Shown here in pieces: positions 12,001 through 24,168 of a DNA stretch of 64,000 nucleotides. Made by a program: the position numbers and the translations under genes. The notes under the pieces were generated by a model, which did not search any database, had not been told where the DNA came from, and saw nothing but the letters and a program-made list of their open reading frames with translations. The stretch is taken from the NCBI GenBank assembly GCA_029379385.1, contig CM055618.1, positions 14,733,071 to 14,797,070 of the forward strand, given 5' to 3'. Positions within the stretch are counted from its first letter, which is position 1. Each line of letters starts with the position of its first letter. Source of the stretch: Quillaja saponaria (lineage: Eukaryota; Streptophyta; Magnoliopsida; Fabales; Quillajaceae).

Positions 12001-13041
12001 TGCATCTTTTAATTATAATTTATAATGTTAAACAATTTTAATCTATGTTTATTTAGTTAAAAAATTATAAGTTAGTAATTATTTTTAATATTTTGAACCT
12101 TAATATAGGCTAAAATAATTAACAATTATAAAGTTTTCAACCAAAGTGATCCACCCGACCTATCCGAATTTTACACCTAGAGAAATCTACTGTAATATAT
12201 TGAGTAACATACTAGAATGTGGTAAAAGAAATCCAATGAAGAGGATAACCTTATCTATCTTTCTAATCTCTGTTTTGTGGTTGATGTTTACATTCTGATA
12301 ACACAGCCAATTGCTGGGAGAACAGCTATATGGTTTGAGTGTCAAAGACCTACAGGATTTAGAGAATCAACTGGAGATGAGTCTTCAGGTTGTCCGTATG
12401 AAAAAGGTCAAATACCCAAGATATTTATACAATACACAAAATTTGATGTTTCTCTACTTTATTATTTGAAATAACAATGCTTATATAATTTCCTTACGGA
12501 CCATTAAAGTACATGAAAGAAATATAAAGCACTTCAATTTTTCTGCAGGAGCAAATTCTGACAGATGAAATCCAAGAGCTGAAACGAAAGGTCTTTCTCA
12601 ATGATTTTCTTAGCCAACATTATCTCTCAAAATTTATTTAAGCCATTATGCATACTTTTTTGTTGCCTTAGATACAGGGCAACCTTATTCATCGAGAAAA
12701 TATGGAACTATATAAGGTAAATCTTATTCGACAAGAAAATATGCAACCGTATAAGAAGGTACTCCAGCTTAGTTACTTAATGGCATGACATCACTGAAAT
12801 TACGTAAAATACAATTGCATTTTGTTGGGGCTGTAAAATGTGAAACCATACTTTTCACCCTGTATCATACTTGAGGTTTCTGCCTCAGGTTTATGGGACA
12901 ACCAATGTGGTTGCAGCAAGTAGAAATACCTTCGTAACATGTGGTATCCATAGTGAAGAGGACTCGAGCGTCCCCGTCCATCTTCAACTAAGCCAACCTG
13001 AGCAACATACATATGAGACATCAGTCAGACGAACAAAGTAA
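6073..13041 (+). CDS. AGL17-clade MIKC MADS-box transcription factor, copy B
   Basis: Seven coding exons with GT-AG borders join to 699 nt, or 232 residues: 6073-6257, 10636-10711, 11632-11693, 12307-12406, 12549-12590, 12678-12758 and 12889-13041. Exon 1 encodes the MADS DNA-binding domain ([40 protein letters not shown]). Exons 2-6 encode the I region and K coiled coil, including [29 protein letters not shown] and [11 protein letters not shown]. The last exon ends with [14 protein letters not shown], typical of AGL16/AGL17/AGL21. Such proteins bind CArG boxes in the nucleus as dimers; family members act in root, stomatal or flowering control, and which role applies here is unknown. Private features: the first residue of exon 3 is Ile where copy C and the family have Phe, exon 2 is one codon shorter than in copy C, and intron 1 holds a 1.5 kb LTR element. 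Confidence 0.92.
6897..8406 (-). mobile_element. Non-autonomous LTR retrotransposon (TRIM-like) in intron 1 of copy B
   Basis: Two direct repeats, 6897-7326 (430 bp) and 7996-8406 (411 bp), each begin TGTTGGAA and end TTCCAACA. The minus strand gives the element's direction. Beside the right-hand LTR, 7980-7993 read in reverse is GTGCTATCAGAGC, one base from the plant initiator-Met tRNA primer site TGGTATCAGAGC. Beside the left-hand LTR, AAGGGAGAG in reverse is a polypurine tract. The flanks CACCT (6892-6896) and CACCC (8407-8411) look like a 5 bp target duplication with one change. The internal 669 bp has no retrotransposon protein. Copy C has an uninterrupted site near 31180. Confidence 0.85.
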
Positions 13042-15090
13042 AGGTAAATTTTCCTTCTCCTGCTTAACATTTTAGCACCATATTGAAGAGATATACATAT
13101 GAAAAATTGCAGCATACTACAACTACATCAGACAAGATGAAGATTGCGGACAATATTACTCTACTGGCTCAAAACAAAAACCCCAAGCATAGAAGAATAC
13201 ACTCCATGCAGAGAGATGAGCTACAAACAAGCATAACAGCACAACATCCGTCTGATGTTTGTTCATGACGTTAAACTATAACTTAGTTGAACTTATCAGT
13301 TGACTGGATATCAATATAATGTGGCATATTAAAAAAAAAAATTTTAATAAAACAATGAGCACATGAACTTTCCAGCTCTAAATTTTTTGTTTTTGATAGA
13401 AACAAGAAGATATTGTAGCACTAGATTAGAAGAAAGATAGCAAACCAAACCCAAACACTTCTGTCTTGACCATATAACAGAACAAGGATACAATTAATGA
13501 AGACCCTACCAGATCGAAACTAAATGTTACAAAAGGCCAGAGACTTCCAATGCCTCTATTATTCTTTCTTTCCCCCATAATTGCATCACTTAGACACTTT
13601 CTATTTTAATCAGTACCAGAGACAGGATTCAGCCCCGTTCGATATAAAGGTTCTTTAGAATTAAATTTACCATTTATTCAACCAAAACACACATAAAGAA
13701 TGTTTGGTTATGCTTTGAATTACTTTAAGTATCTTTGATCTTAAAAGCTCTTTTTTCCAAAGCCAACAAACGAAAAAGCACTTCTAGAAAGCAACCAAAC
13801 ACAACAATCATCTTCGCACAATAAAGCTCTTCATTAGGAAGTGCTTCAATCTAATGCAATTCTATATCAAACATAGCCTTCCTTATCCATATCCACAAAA
13901 CAGAAACATTTGTATGGTACTACAGCAATACTAAAATATCAATGTTAATTCCATCCATAACTTTCCATATAATAACACCTCACAGATTTTGCTTCCACCT
14001 CAGCCATAATTGACAATTCCCCTGGGTAACCAACAAGGGAGGGAGTGAACTGATTACAATTCAACTAACATGGTTGGGTGGTTCAATTTTATTAGTTGCA
14101 TGGGCTTTATTGGTTGTAGGGCTGAACTGATTTAGTTTCCTCAATCAATTTTGTTGGACTGAACAATTACAAATTTTAAAACCAATAACTCCGCGTAATT
14201 ATTACATTTACTTTTCGAAAATTTGAGACTTATTTATTATTTTCATATGCGACATTATTTTTTCTATTTTCATCCTTGAAGATTTAATTTTCTTCTAATC
14301 AGATTTTTAATCAACCCAAATTTCTTAAATTTAGATTTAACATAACATATTTAGTTTTTATGGTTAAAAATACTTAAAAATTATGAGATATGAAAAAAAA
14401 AAAAAAAAAAGCTAGTGTAACATAGAAAATTGTAAAATAAATGTTTTAATAATTGAGTCAATATTCGTGTAATTTTTTCTTTCATGCATTTAACATTCTT
14501 TCTTATTAAAAAAACATTTTAGCTAATTTTATTGGATTCCATCTTATCAATTTAATAATTTTGACTTGATTAAGAACTCAATTATAAAAAATAAATCTTA
14601 CGGACCAAATAGAAAAACTTGAATCATTAAGAACATAATTATCAAAAATAATTCTTCAATGACCAAAAAAAAAAAAAAAATGAAATAATTCTCAAAGACC
14701 AACACAGTAAATAAACTAAAAGTTAAAATATTTTCAAATTCTAATGACTAAATTTTATGTCATGGTAGTGACCAATGAGATATATTTTTATTTTGGTTTA
14801 AATTTTTGGGAATGGTGTGAAAATTATTATTATTATTTTATAAATTCTCTAATCTTAGTGTGTATATAGCTTATATAAGTTTGGATCATTAATCTGGGAG
14901 TGAGAGAATTAGAAAGAGGCTCAATTAAAGCAAAAATTTGGAGGATTTATAATTATTAGTCTTGGACTAATTGAGGGTATATTTGTCTTTATAATATTTA
15001 AACAATAAAAGATTGTGTTTTCCGTTATATTGTCTTTGGTAAATAACAACTGTATATATCTATACTTCTATACTATATATAAAAATAGCT
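13042..15090. repeat. Tail of tandem unit B (3' flank of MADS copy B)
   Basis: Matches unit A 326-2035 and unit C 37083-39463. Relative to both, about 305 bp is deleted at 14036, where CAACAAG joins directly to GGAGGGAGTG. The lost part includes the ATG-donor pair seen in unit A near 1540. The MITE-like insertion is at 13701-13801. Beyond unit A's end point, homology to unit C continues to about 15090. No gene is seen. Confidence 0.7.
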
Positions 15091-16762
15091 TAACTACAGA
15101 CTACTATTATTTTTAGTTGTTATATTGACTTTTCTTTTATATTCTTATGAGTTTGTATTTTTACGTAGATATTCTTAGTTGTTATTTTACTTCAAATAGA
15201 CTACTATTTTTATTTTTATTTTTTTACTATTTTCCTAATTCTTCTTTTTTTTTTTTTATCAATAGAATTGTAATTACTTTAGAACTATTGATTACTTTTT
15301 TTCTTCTTCTCAATATTAATAAATATATTTTTTTAATAATTATATGTTAATAGTAAATAAAATAAAAATATTTTTTTTTGTTTAATAATGCTTAATAATC
15401 TTAATTTTCTTAGTTCTTCTCAAATTTATAAACTAAAATTTAAAAAAAAATTACTACGAATTAAAAAAAATAAAAATATTAACATAAAATTTTATTTTCT
15501 TAAATACCCTATGAGTTTTTACAATTACATAATTACTTTTTAATTGTTATTTTGCTTCAAATAGTTTTTTATTTTTTATTTTTTTTACTTCTTTCATGAT
15601 TTTCTCTATTTGAATATTAAAATGCTAGTAATTATTTTATGACTATTATTTTTTTTATTCTAATTCTTTTCAATATTAATAAATCTCTAATTTGTCAATA
15701 ACTATATATCAATAGTAACTAAGATTAAATTTCTCAAAATTTTTTAATTTAGTAAGTTACAAATAATTATTATATAAATTATTATTATTATTTAAATATT
15801 ATGAATGAAAAAAATATATTAAGTGTATACTTTTTAATGATTATAACATTTTTCATTAATTTTATAAGTCAATTTCTTGTTAAATATTATTAAATGGTCT
15901 GGGTACCAAATGCTAAAACTGAAAATGATCTTTTTCATAGGGACTTGTATTAAGCTTGTGAACTCTTACAATCCTGAATTTCAGCTCCTTGTAAGGCTAA
16001 TACTTGTTAGCCAGAAAATGGCTATAATCAATACTCCTCATAGCAGTAGTAATCATGGCTGCTCAAAACCTGTCATATTCTGCATTCTTCAAAACTTCAT
16101 CCACAACTCCTATTGGGGAAAAAATAAAAAACTTATAGTAACCTTTGTGTTGGCATATAAACCATGATTTGGTATATGTTATGTATCATTACATTATTAA
16201 CTCAAATATAATTTATGAACTTTCTTTCATTAATAATCCTCATTTGCCATCTATGTGTTTTCTCATAAGCCAAAAAATATAGAAAATATAAAATCAATTA
16301 TTTAGAAGTATCAATATTTAATTATGGTTGTTGATTTTTAAAGAGTTTAACTTTCATAACCATGATGCTTTCTAAGCTTTCGGCTATTATCATTGGTTGA
16401 TCAATTAGTTATAAAATATTCCATAGTTCATCATATAATTGGGTTACGATATTCATCCCCTACAACTAAGTCTTTTTTTCTTTTTTCTTTTTTCTTTTTA
16501 TGATTTCAATATTTTTGAAAAGATGTATTTTCTTTTTGCATTTTTTTCTTAGACATCATATGTATTTAAGACTATTTATGATGGAAAAGTTTTGTTGCAA
16601 CAATTGAATAAGAGTTTATTTGATAGGCTTTTTACTTAAACGTAGAAAATTGATAATTTGATCTATTTTCATGAGCTTCTATATTTATATTATAGATTAT
16701 TTCCAAGACCTGAGTACACAAAAAAAAAAAAAAATTCTCTTAATTTGTTTTAGTTGCTTAGC
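15091..16762. other. AT-rich spacer without recognised gene
   Basis: Very AT-rich DNA. Between about 15110 and 15720 two diverged copies of a segment containing ATTTTACTTCAAATAG / ATTTTGCTTCAAATAG are seen, each followed by long T runs. A 96-codon frame at 15877-16167 starts at TTG and matches nothing I recognise. Pyrimidine runs lie near 16470-16500. This region separates unit B from the SHMT pseudogene. Confidence 0.5.
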
Positions 16763-19700
16763 CAATGGACACGTCCAGGAGCAGTGTTTTTATTGGCTGC
16801 AATATGAACAGATTCCAACACCTTCTCAACTCTGGAGCCATCAATACCCTGCAGAGAATTTCAGGAGATAGTACTTTCACTAATTTTCAGTATGAAAAGT
16901 AACTAAATATGTGCATCCTTTGTATGTAGTCAATATATTCAAATGCACCCATACTCCCCATAAACTTTGTCCCAATAGTGAATTGGTGCCTTCAAATCAT
17001 TTGTCGGACTATAATGTACAGATAATTTGCACTGCTTAATAATTTCGAATCATTTCTCTTACCTTGTTCTTCAAATTCACCAACACTAAATGGTTCTCAG
17101 TTCCACCAGAAACAAGCTCATAGCCATTCTCAACCAGTCTCTGGAAAATTATTTAAATAAGTAAATCAATTAGGCCCAACAAGGCAACAAGCTGATTTGG
17201 GAACGACCAGTATCTTGTAACCTGATACCTGGGCAAACTTTGAGCAATTGCTCAGGACTTGCTCTTGATATGCTTTGTACTCTGGAGTTGTAGCCTGAAT
17301 CCACCGGAGATAAGGAACAATAAGCGATGCTCTGAAAATAAAAGTTTCCCAGAAATACTCACGCTAAGATAAGCTACAAAAGCAAGAAGTCAGGCATGGT
17401 TCTGGATGATACTGATTCTAGGTTGATCTCTAAAAGAATTACAAGAAAATTATTATCTTAAAAAGTGGAAAAAAGGTTACTTGAAGACACAAGTGAAACA
17501 ATTTTTCATTTACTTCTTGTGCAAGGCCTATTTGAGTTGAATATTACTTTAAAACGCTTGGCTGGATATCTGTGTGCATCTCAAACCGAAACCAAAACCT
17601 AAAGCACAATCCATGTGATATTGCTCAAACTATGTCAGTCCACAAACTGACCCATTAGCCATACCTTCTTACACTGCAATCTATGCACTACTAAACTAAG
17701 ATAAACGTGAATACCTTAAGCTAAAACTATAAATTACACCAACCTCCATTGGGTTTAGGCATAATTCACACGTATATCTCTCCTATTACAACTACTACAT
17801 AATGCCAAACCTATAATGAATGACTCAGTTTGTAATCCCGTCATAAAAGCAGTTATTTTGATATATACTTGACTGTTGTGTAAATTTGAAAGAAAGAGCA
17901 ATGTCTGTGTAATTTCTCCTAAATACTGGATTGGTGTAATTTACTGAACATTTTGTTCTCTATTGCAGTTTGCCATCATCTTTTGTTGGTTGGATATAAA
18001 ATCTGACATATAAAACCCAAGAAAACAAGTCAATGACATGTATTCTTTTTACTTGAAATCAATAGATAACTGAAGGAAAGCAATTAGAATGGAATATACA
18101 TAAAGAGAGGAGATCATAACTTCTCAGCTTGCACATCTGTTTCAGTGCAACAGCTAAACCAGTAATCGTGTGGTTGTGCGGGCAACCTTGAAGTCCTGGG
18201 AAGACAGTCTGATTTATTTTGTCTTCATAGTCATGCAAGAACTTCAAACAGAAGGAAGAGATTTATTTTTTTTGTCAAATCGTGCAATTCCTATCAATTT
18301 AAGTAGATAAAAGAAGCTACATTAGCTTAATCCAGATGATGGAGTTCAAGAAGTACCTCTTTTCCTTGTTTGTTAATTTCTTTTACCCCCTTCCTGAAGA
18401 AAATCATAGCTCCACGTTGCCCACGAAGTTACTAGTGAGTAGTGGTAGTCACTACATCTGCATAATCAAAAGGTGAGGGGATAACACCAGCTGCAACCAA
18501 CCCACTCATGTGTGCCATATCCGCCAACATCATAGCTTTCTGTTTATCGCAGACCTGCATACACTTAACGGATGTAACACTACACATCCCAAACACAACA
18601 AAAACCTCAAAAATCTAACATAGGGACAAGTAACCTGGATTAAAATAACACAGTCTGAACTAAATTAGTTACCTTGCGTATACGTGCATAATCATACAGA
18701 CGTGCATAAGCACTAGCACCAGCCACTATTAATTTTGGCCTGAAGAGTGTGGCACTTTTCTCCAACTGCAATTAACACTTTTCCACATTCAAAAAACTCT
18801 ATTGACTGAGAGATAAAAGAAACGTAGTGCCTTTGGAAGATCGGGAACAGAATACAATTACAGGCAACACTAAGAATTGGTTACTTCAAAAAACACAGGC
18901 AAAAATAATTCTTAGTTACTATATATACTTATTTCTATAACAATAAAAATTAGGGTTAATCATTTTTAGAGTATATTTAGTGTTAAATTATGTTGGGTCC
19001 TAAGTCCTACATTGTTTAGATAAGCAAGCTTTATATGCGTTCTCTACTCTAAATATAAGATATTGGTGTAGTCTTGGAATAATTCAAGCTACTACTCTTT
19101 CTACCTTTAAATATATTTTACATGGTCTCAGAGATGGTTTGATTTAAACCCAAGATTAAATCTTGGGGCTTCAGCCTCTCCTCTTTGGCGGTAGCCCTAA
19201 ATAGTTTTGAAGTTTTTAATGCTATTTTAAAGTTTTTGCTGTTGTTTTGAAGTTTTTGCTTAAGTTTGTCTTGATGTTTGTTGGTTGTTTAGTCCTTTGA
19301 CACAACCCCATTTAAGATTCAAGAGATTGAAGAGTTTTCAACATTTCCTGTTCGTTATCACTGATCCATAATTGCCTGATCTAAGTTCTCGGCAAATGGT
19401 TGTGAAACAACAATTCTCTTTTAGGCAAATGTTATTTGCCATTATTGTTATTTTAGGCACGGAGTGAGTTAAGTGAAGTTTAATGTAATTTTGTATTAGA
19501 TTATTTTATGTGAGAAAGTTAGAGTCTTAATACTTGGATTGTATCTATACAAGCAAAAGCATATATATGTTCTAGCTTGAGAGAGATTGTTATGTTATGT
19601 TAAGTGTTAAGTCCTACATTTTTTAGATAAACAAGTCTTATGTACATTTTTTATTATAAATATAAAGTCTTGGTGTAGTCTTGAAATAATCCAAGCTACT

Positions 19701-21042
19701 ACTCTTTCTACCTCTAAATATATTTAACAATAGTTAAAGAAATAAATTTAGGAAATTCAACTTGTGAAGGTACAAAATCAGCATCATATCAAGGGTTGTC
19801 TAATTGTTTAGATTATGAAACATATAAAATAATAATTGTACACATGTCAAGCAAATATTTCTTGTTATTTACATGAACAAGTGAAAAGGGCTTATCAAAA
19901 TAGAAACTTAGAGCAGTGAAAATATATATTATTTCAATGTAAGAACCAAAATATGAAAGTTCATGCTTTTTCATTCAAACAAGGATAAGCAGAAGGACCA
20001 TCATCATTAGAAATTGCAAAGCTACCTTCTCATAGTCAGTATACCCTGTGCTCTCATTCAATCTATATGGCATTGTCTCAAAAAATATAGACACTGCAGA
20101 TATCTTTTTGGTGTCCGTCTGCCAAATAACAAGAAATAATATAATCACTGACAATATGAAACAAATGATAATAGCATCATGAATTAAAAGAGTTCAATAG
20201 GATTGACTGCCAAATCAATATAATCTAGACAAAACTTCAAAAAGACAAAACTAGTATTTTTTATTATTTTTTATTTTTTATCATGGTACCTAGCTAGTCG
20301 CTACCAACCACCTTGCTAAATTTGCAGAAAATTAGACAGAATCTAGGTATATAAAAGGCACGAAAATGATACAGAGATGAGTATAAAATCATCTCCTAAT
20401 CTTCAAATCGAATATCCAGGGAAAAAAATAGAGTACTGTCAAGATCCAGAAGCTGAATTATAATTATAATTATAATATATAGACTGAAACAATACACGAT
20501 CAAAGTAATAAATACCTGATAGCCATGGGAAAGATGTCCACCATGAGGAAGATCAAGTGTCATGATCCTATCATGAGGTTTTAACAATCCAGTGTAAACT
20601 TGAAATTTTGAAGGAGATCCAGATAGAGGCTGCACATTCACTGCAATTCAGAAATAATCTTATCCTCAGAAAATCAATCACGTTTTAAGAACCTCGCCAC
20701 CAGCTTTCTTTCATAAAAAGGGCGTCCAGGAAACCTGTCTCCAACTCTCTGTTACGCTTTCAAAAAATCTGCCAAAGAAAGAACAGTTTCAGTTGAGGTA
20801 CTTCTAAGATGAAATGTGAATGTTAATGCATGCTAGATCTTGAAAAATAGAAATAGCTAACGTGTGCAATCCTTTACTTGAACAATGAGAATATGGCAAG
20901 ATGGTTATGGTTTGCATTTTATACTTCTCCTGAATGGGAATGCAAACACATATGCATCACACAAATATGTCACCTGCACCTAACTGGAATTTTACTATAC
21001 TTTAAAAAAGAAAATTTCTTGAGCATGGTTGGGGACTTGGGG
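16763..21042 (-). pseudogene. Inverted partial serine hydroxymethyltransferase pseudogene
   Basis: The minus strand carries exons 6-12 and part of 13 of the SHMT gene that is intact at 49779-55068, with introns, so it arose by DNA duplication and not from mRNA. Exon equivalents: 6 at 20516-20640, 7 at 20026-20118, 8 at 18673-18765, 9 at 18357-18554, 10 at 18137-18241, 11 at 17229-17294, 12 at 17063-17140, and 13 from 16848 down to about 16763, where it breaks. Exons 1-5 and 14-15 are absent; intron 5 joins intron 3 near 20771, so exons 4-5 were deleted. In exon 9 the PLP-lysine codon (18432-18434) is TAG and the next (18429-18431) is TAA. The exon 10 donor GT is AT (18135-18136). It cannot encode an active enzyme. 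Confidence 0.95.
18981..19729 (+). mobile_element. TRIM-like LTR element in intron 7 of the SHMT pseudogene
   Basis: Two direct repeats of 142 bp each, 18981-19122 and 19588-19729, start TGTTA and end close to TTTAACA/TTTTACA. Right after the first is TGGTCTCAGAG (19123-19133), one base from the initiator-Met tRNA primer site. Just before the second is a purine tract (GAGAGAGA). The internal 465 bp has no coding sequence. The intact SHMT intron at about 52510-52540 lacks it. No clean target duplication is visible. Confidence 0.8.
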
Positions 21043-21195
21043 AAGAAAACTCATATCTCAACTCTATGTATCATCCATAATTAGCAAATAAAACATAACA
21101 CCCCATCCATAATTCCATCGTATCTGAAATCATTGGTACAAGCTATCGGTGATATCATTCCACTTAAGGTCGAAGCCCATTTTCTCTTCTCATAA
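21043..21195 (+). repeat. Segment also present downstream of intact SHMT
   Basis: About 150 bp, starting AAGAAAACTCATATCTCAAC, resembles 56139-56285 in the same orientation at roughly 80% by eye. It abuts the inner end of the inverted SHMT pseudogene, whose own sequence is in the opposite orientation. It is either a dispersed repeat or a mark of the rearrangement. Confidence 0.7.
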
Positions 21196-22118
21196 ATATA
21201 TCTTTCTAGCTGCAAAATCTCAATTAAAAAATATCTCAGTTCTTCAACTTCCAGATTCATTATGTTCAAGCATGCATGAACAAAGAAGAAGTTGAGAAAT
21301 TCAATTCCCTAGGAAACGTTAAAAACTGTAATTACTATCCATGAAAATGAAATACTAGAGTCCAAAGAAGGTACATAATTTAGTGGCCTCTTAGCAGATT
21401 AGACTTATATGTACTGTAATAAATATAATCATCTTATTGTCTTTTTTAATAAATCACTGCAAGCATCTACCTATGTCCTTTTAGACAGGAAAGAAGAGAA
21501 AATATAAATAGCAGGAGAAATCTGAACTAGACCAGAAACCAATTTGTTGAACTTTAATAGACTCTTTTTTACCCCAATTTTATTAAAATTAGAAAATATG
21601 AATACAGACCAGGGGGACATAAAGCCAAAACCCAGGAAAGAAAGGGAACAAACCCCTTTATACAAAGCGACCTAAACCAGGCTAAAGAAAGCAACTAAAC
21701 AAGGAAGACTCTTCCTCATTGTAGGTCTTTCATGGCTACACAACAACAGAAATGGAAAAAGAAAGTCACAGATCTTCCTGTCTTGTTGAGATGTCTGCAG
21801 AATCCCATTGTTGTTTTATGATAGCAAGATCATTCTGAATTTATGAGATCTCAGTGGCAATATATTTTCCAAGAAGGCAGAAATAAGTAAACCAACGTCA
21901 TGTATTATCTTTTTCTGTTCTCTACTCTTAAAAATGAAATTTCATCATCATCTTGGTAAAACATTATATCACCAAAATTCATAAAATTTTTAAAATTTCT
22001 ACAAATGATTGACAGCACAATGACATGTACAATTTATGAGTTATTACTCCCAACTTCCCGAGTACATGCACAGAACAACTTATCTAAACCAGTTTCACAA
22101 ACTGATATGCAGACTCCT
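21196..22118 (-). mobile_element. Spacer with possible LINE 3' remnant
   Basis: Read on the minus strand, about 21720 down to 21545 has the look of a plant LINE 3' end: GGTTTTGGC, then CCCCCTGGTCTG, then TTTTAATAAAATTGGGG. There is no reverse transcriptase sequence, and the assignment rests only on this resemblance. The rest of the interval has no gene; 21940-22110 is the 3' flank of the receptor kinase pseudogene. Confidence 0.35.
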
Positions 22119-24168
22119 TTAACGACCCATGTCCACGCTTGTAATTATAAAAGCTTCACCAGACCTAACTGAGGGTGCCGGAACATGAAAAAGAGGAATA
22201 GGCATACTTGATGGTAGGTTTGGCATTGTTGCCTCAAAATTAAGTACTTGAATTGCTTGCCTGACTGACGGCCTTAGATTTTGATCAGGATGAGCATACC
22301 ACAATCCAACAATCATCAAACACTTTACTTGTTTCTCAACAAATTCAATCCACAATCTCACATCCATGGCCTTCTGGAGTTCTCTTCCATAATGATTCCA
22401 GACCCACTCAACCAACCCCTTATCTTCCATAAGATCAACTGACTTTTTCCCAGTAGCAATCTCTAATGCAACCACTCCAAAGCTATAAACATCCGACTCT
22501 TTACTAGCTATACCAATGTACACATACTCTGGAGCCAAGTAGCCTAATGTTCCAGCCAATCCGGTTGTTTGGACACCAAGCTCATGGTCCATGAGCCTAG
22601 CTAAGCCAAAGTCCCCAAGCTTGACATTGAAACTGGAATCCAACATAATATTGCTCAATTTAATATCCCAATGCAACACACATTGTTCCCATTCTTCGTG
22701 AAGATAAAGCAGAGCAGAGGCCAAGCCAAGAGATATCTTGTGCCTCACAGTCCAGGCAAGAGGGGTTTTATTGCAAAATAAATGATAATCAAGACTACCA
22801 TTTGGTAAGTACTCATACAGAATATGAAACTCACCTCCATCATGACACCAACCTATGAGTTGCACAAGATTTTGGTGTCTCAACCGGCTAATGACCGTTA
22901 CCTCAGCCATGCACTCCTTTTTACATTGTGTAGAACCCCTTGAATCTTTCTTCACTGCAACTTCCATATCCACATCAGCCAGGTAACCCCTGTAAACAGC
23001 ACCGGATCCATCTTGGCCCACTTTCCTCTGACTTGAGAAGTTGTTGGTAGCCAAAACAAGGGCTCTATAAGAAAACTGTTTTGCCCCAAACCCTCTTTCA
23101 AGGTCATCCTCAATTGACTTTAAGTTTGCTGTTTCTTCTGCTTCCCCTTTCTTTCTCTTCCACCTCCACAGTATTATATATGCTATAATGGCTCCTGCTA
23201 TCAAAACACCACCTGAAACTGATAGACCAACCACTAGCCTTATCTTTTCTGCCTCATTCCCATTTATTTCCTTTATTTTTAAAGTAGAATTGAATTCCCA
23301 TGACAGAAGAGCATGACGTTCTACACTCACACCTGTTGCACCTGAAAATCAAATTGTTACCATGCAGGCAAAACCTTCATCAGATCAATTTGATAAGAAA
23401 GACTAGTCCTCTCTATAGGATTAGGGGTTGTCTGGTATTTCCAAGATACACTTAGATTCTTGATCGCAGTGTTGTATGTAATCCATACATCGGAGGTATC
23501 ACCACTGTGCAGGCTAGCATTCCAAGTGGCATATACAGCTGAGGAGATTGAATTGTTGTTGATCCTTACATGCTCCACAGGTGGATCCCATTCGGGATTT
23601 GGGTATGAGTCAAACTCCACTAGAACAATTTGGTTCCTGGATGAGTCACTAGTGGTGGTGTTAAATAGGCCTAGAAACCCACCTGCTGAATTTGGTGGAA
23701 TTTGAAATCCAACAGAAGCAAGGAAGAAAACAAGTCCATGGCCATACGGAGATCTGCTTTGCTTATCAATAATGAAGGAGTCATGAGTTGTTAAGCAGTG
23801 AGTTTTCCTGAGATGGAATCCCAGAGTGGCACCTTCTCAGCATTGGTTGCCCAACCAACACTATTTACATAATTGAGTTTGTTGAATTCAATTGCTCCAA
23901 CAGAAGGCACTGCATCTCCCCAACATAGTATCTCAGCTAAAATAAGATAATTTGAAGTTAACTGAATTAGCAGAGGGTAAAAAGAAAAAGAAAAAAAAAA
24001 CAGAAGAAGAGAAGAAAAACCTGATGTTGGAAAGTTGCAACCATGACTTCGAAGAGAAAAAGAAAAGAGAGCTTGGACAAGTAGTAGAGCCACTGCATAT
24101 GATAAGTAATCACCTGACTTCTGCACCAAGTCTATGATGTTATTATATTTATCTTGATGGTGTTGCAT
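22119..24168 (-). pseudogene. L-type lectin receptor-like kinase, frameshifted
   Basis: L-type lectin receptor kinases are plasma-membrane proteins with an outer legume-lectin domain, one membrane span and an inner Ser/Thr kinase. Here the first frame (24168 down to 23791) ends with GDAVPSVGAIEFNKLNY and VPLWDSISGKLT, then a one-base deletion makes a TAA (23791-23793). Lectin sequence goes on in another frame (to about 23357: YGHGLVFFLA, VEFDSYPNPEWDPP) and breaks again with a second shift plus a TGA. The rest is an open 403-codon frame (23330-22119) with a membrane span at residues 32-54 and a kinase domain: VAVKK at 125-129, DFG at 240-242, APE at 266-268. The HRD motif reads HWD (220-222) and the glycine loop reads GQDGSG. 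The kinase frame has no in-frame ATG before the membrane span. Confidence 0.88.

Noticed and set aside
15877..16167. 96-codon plus frame
   Set aside because: It starts at TTG, has no recognised motif, and lies in AT-rich spacer.
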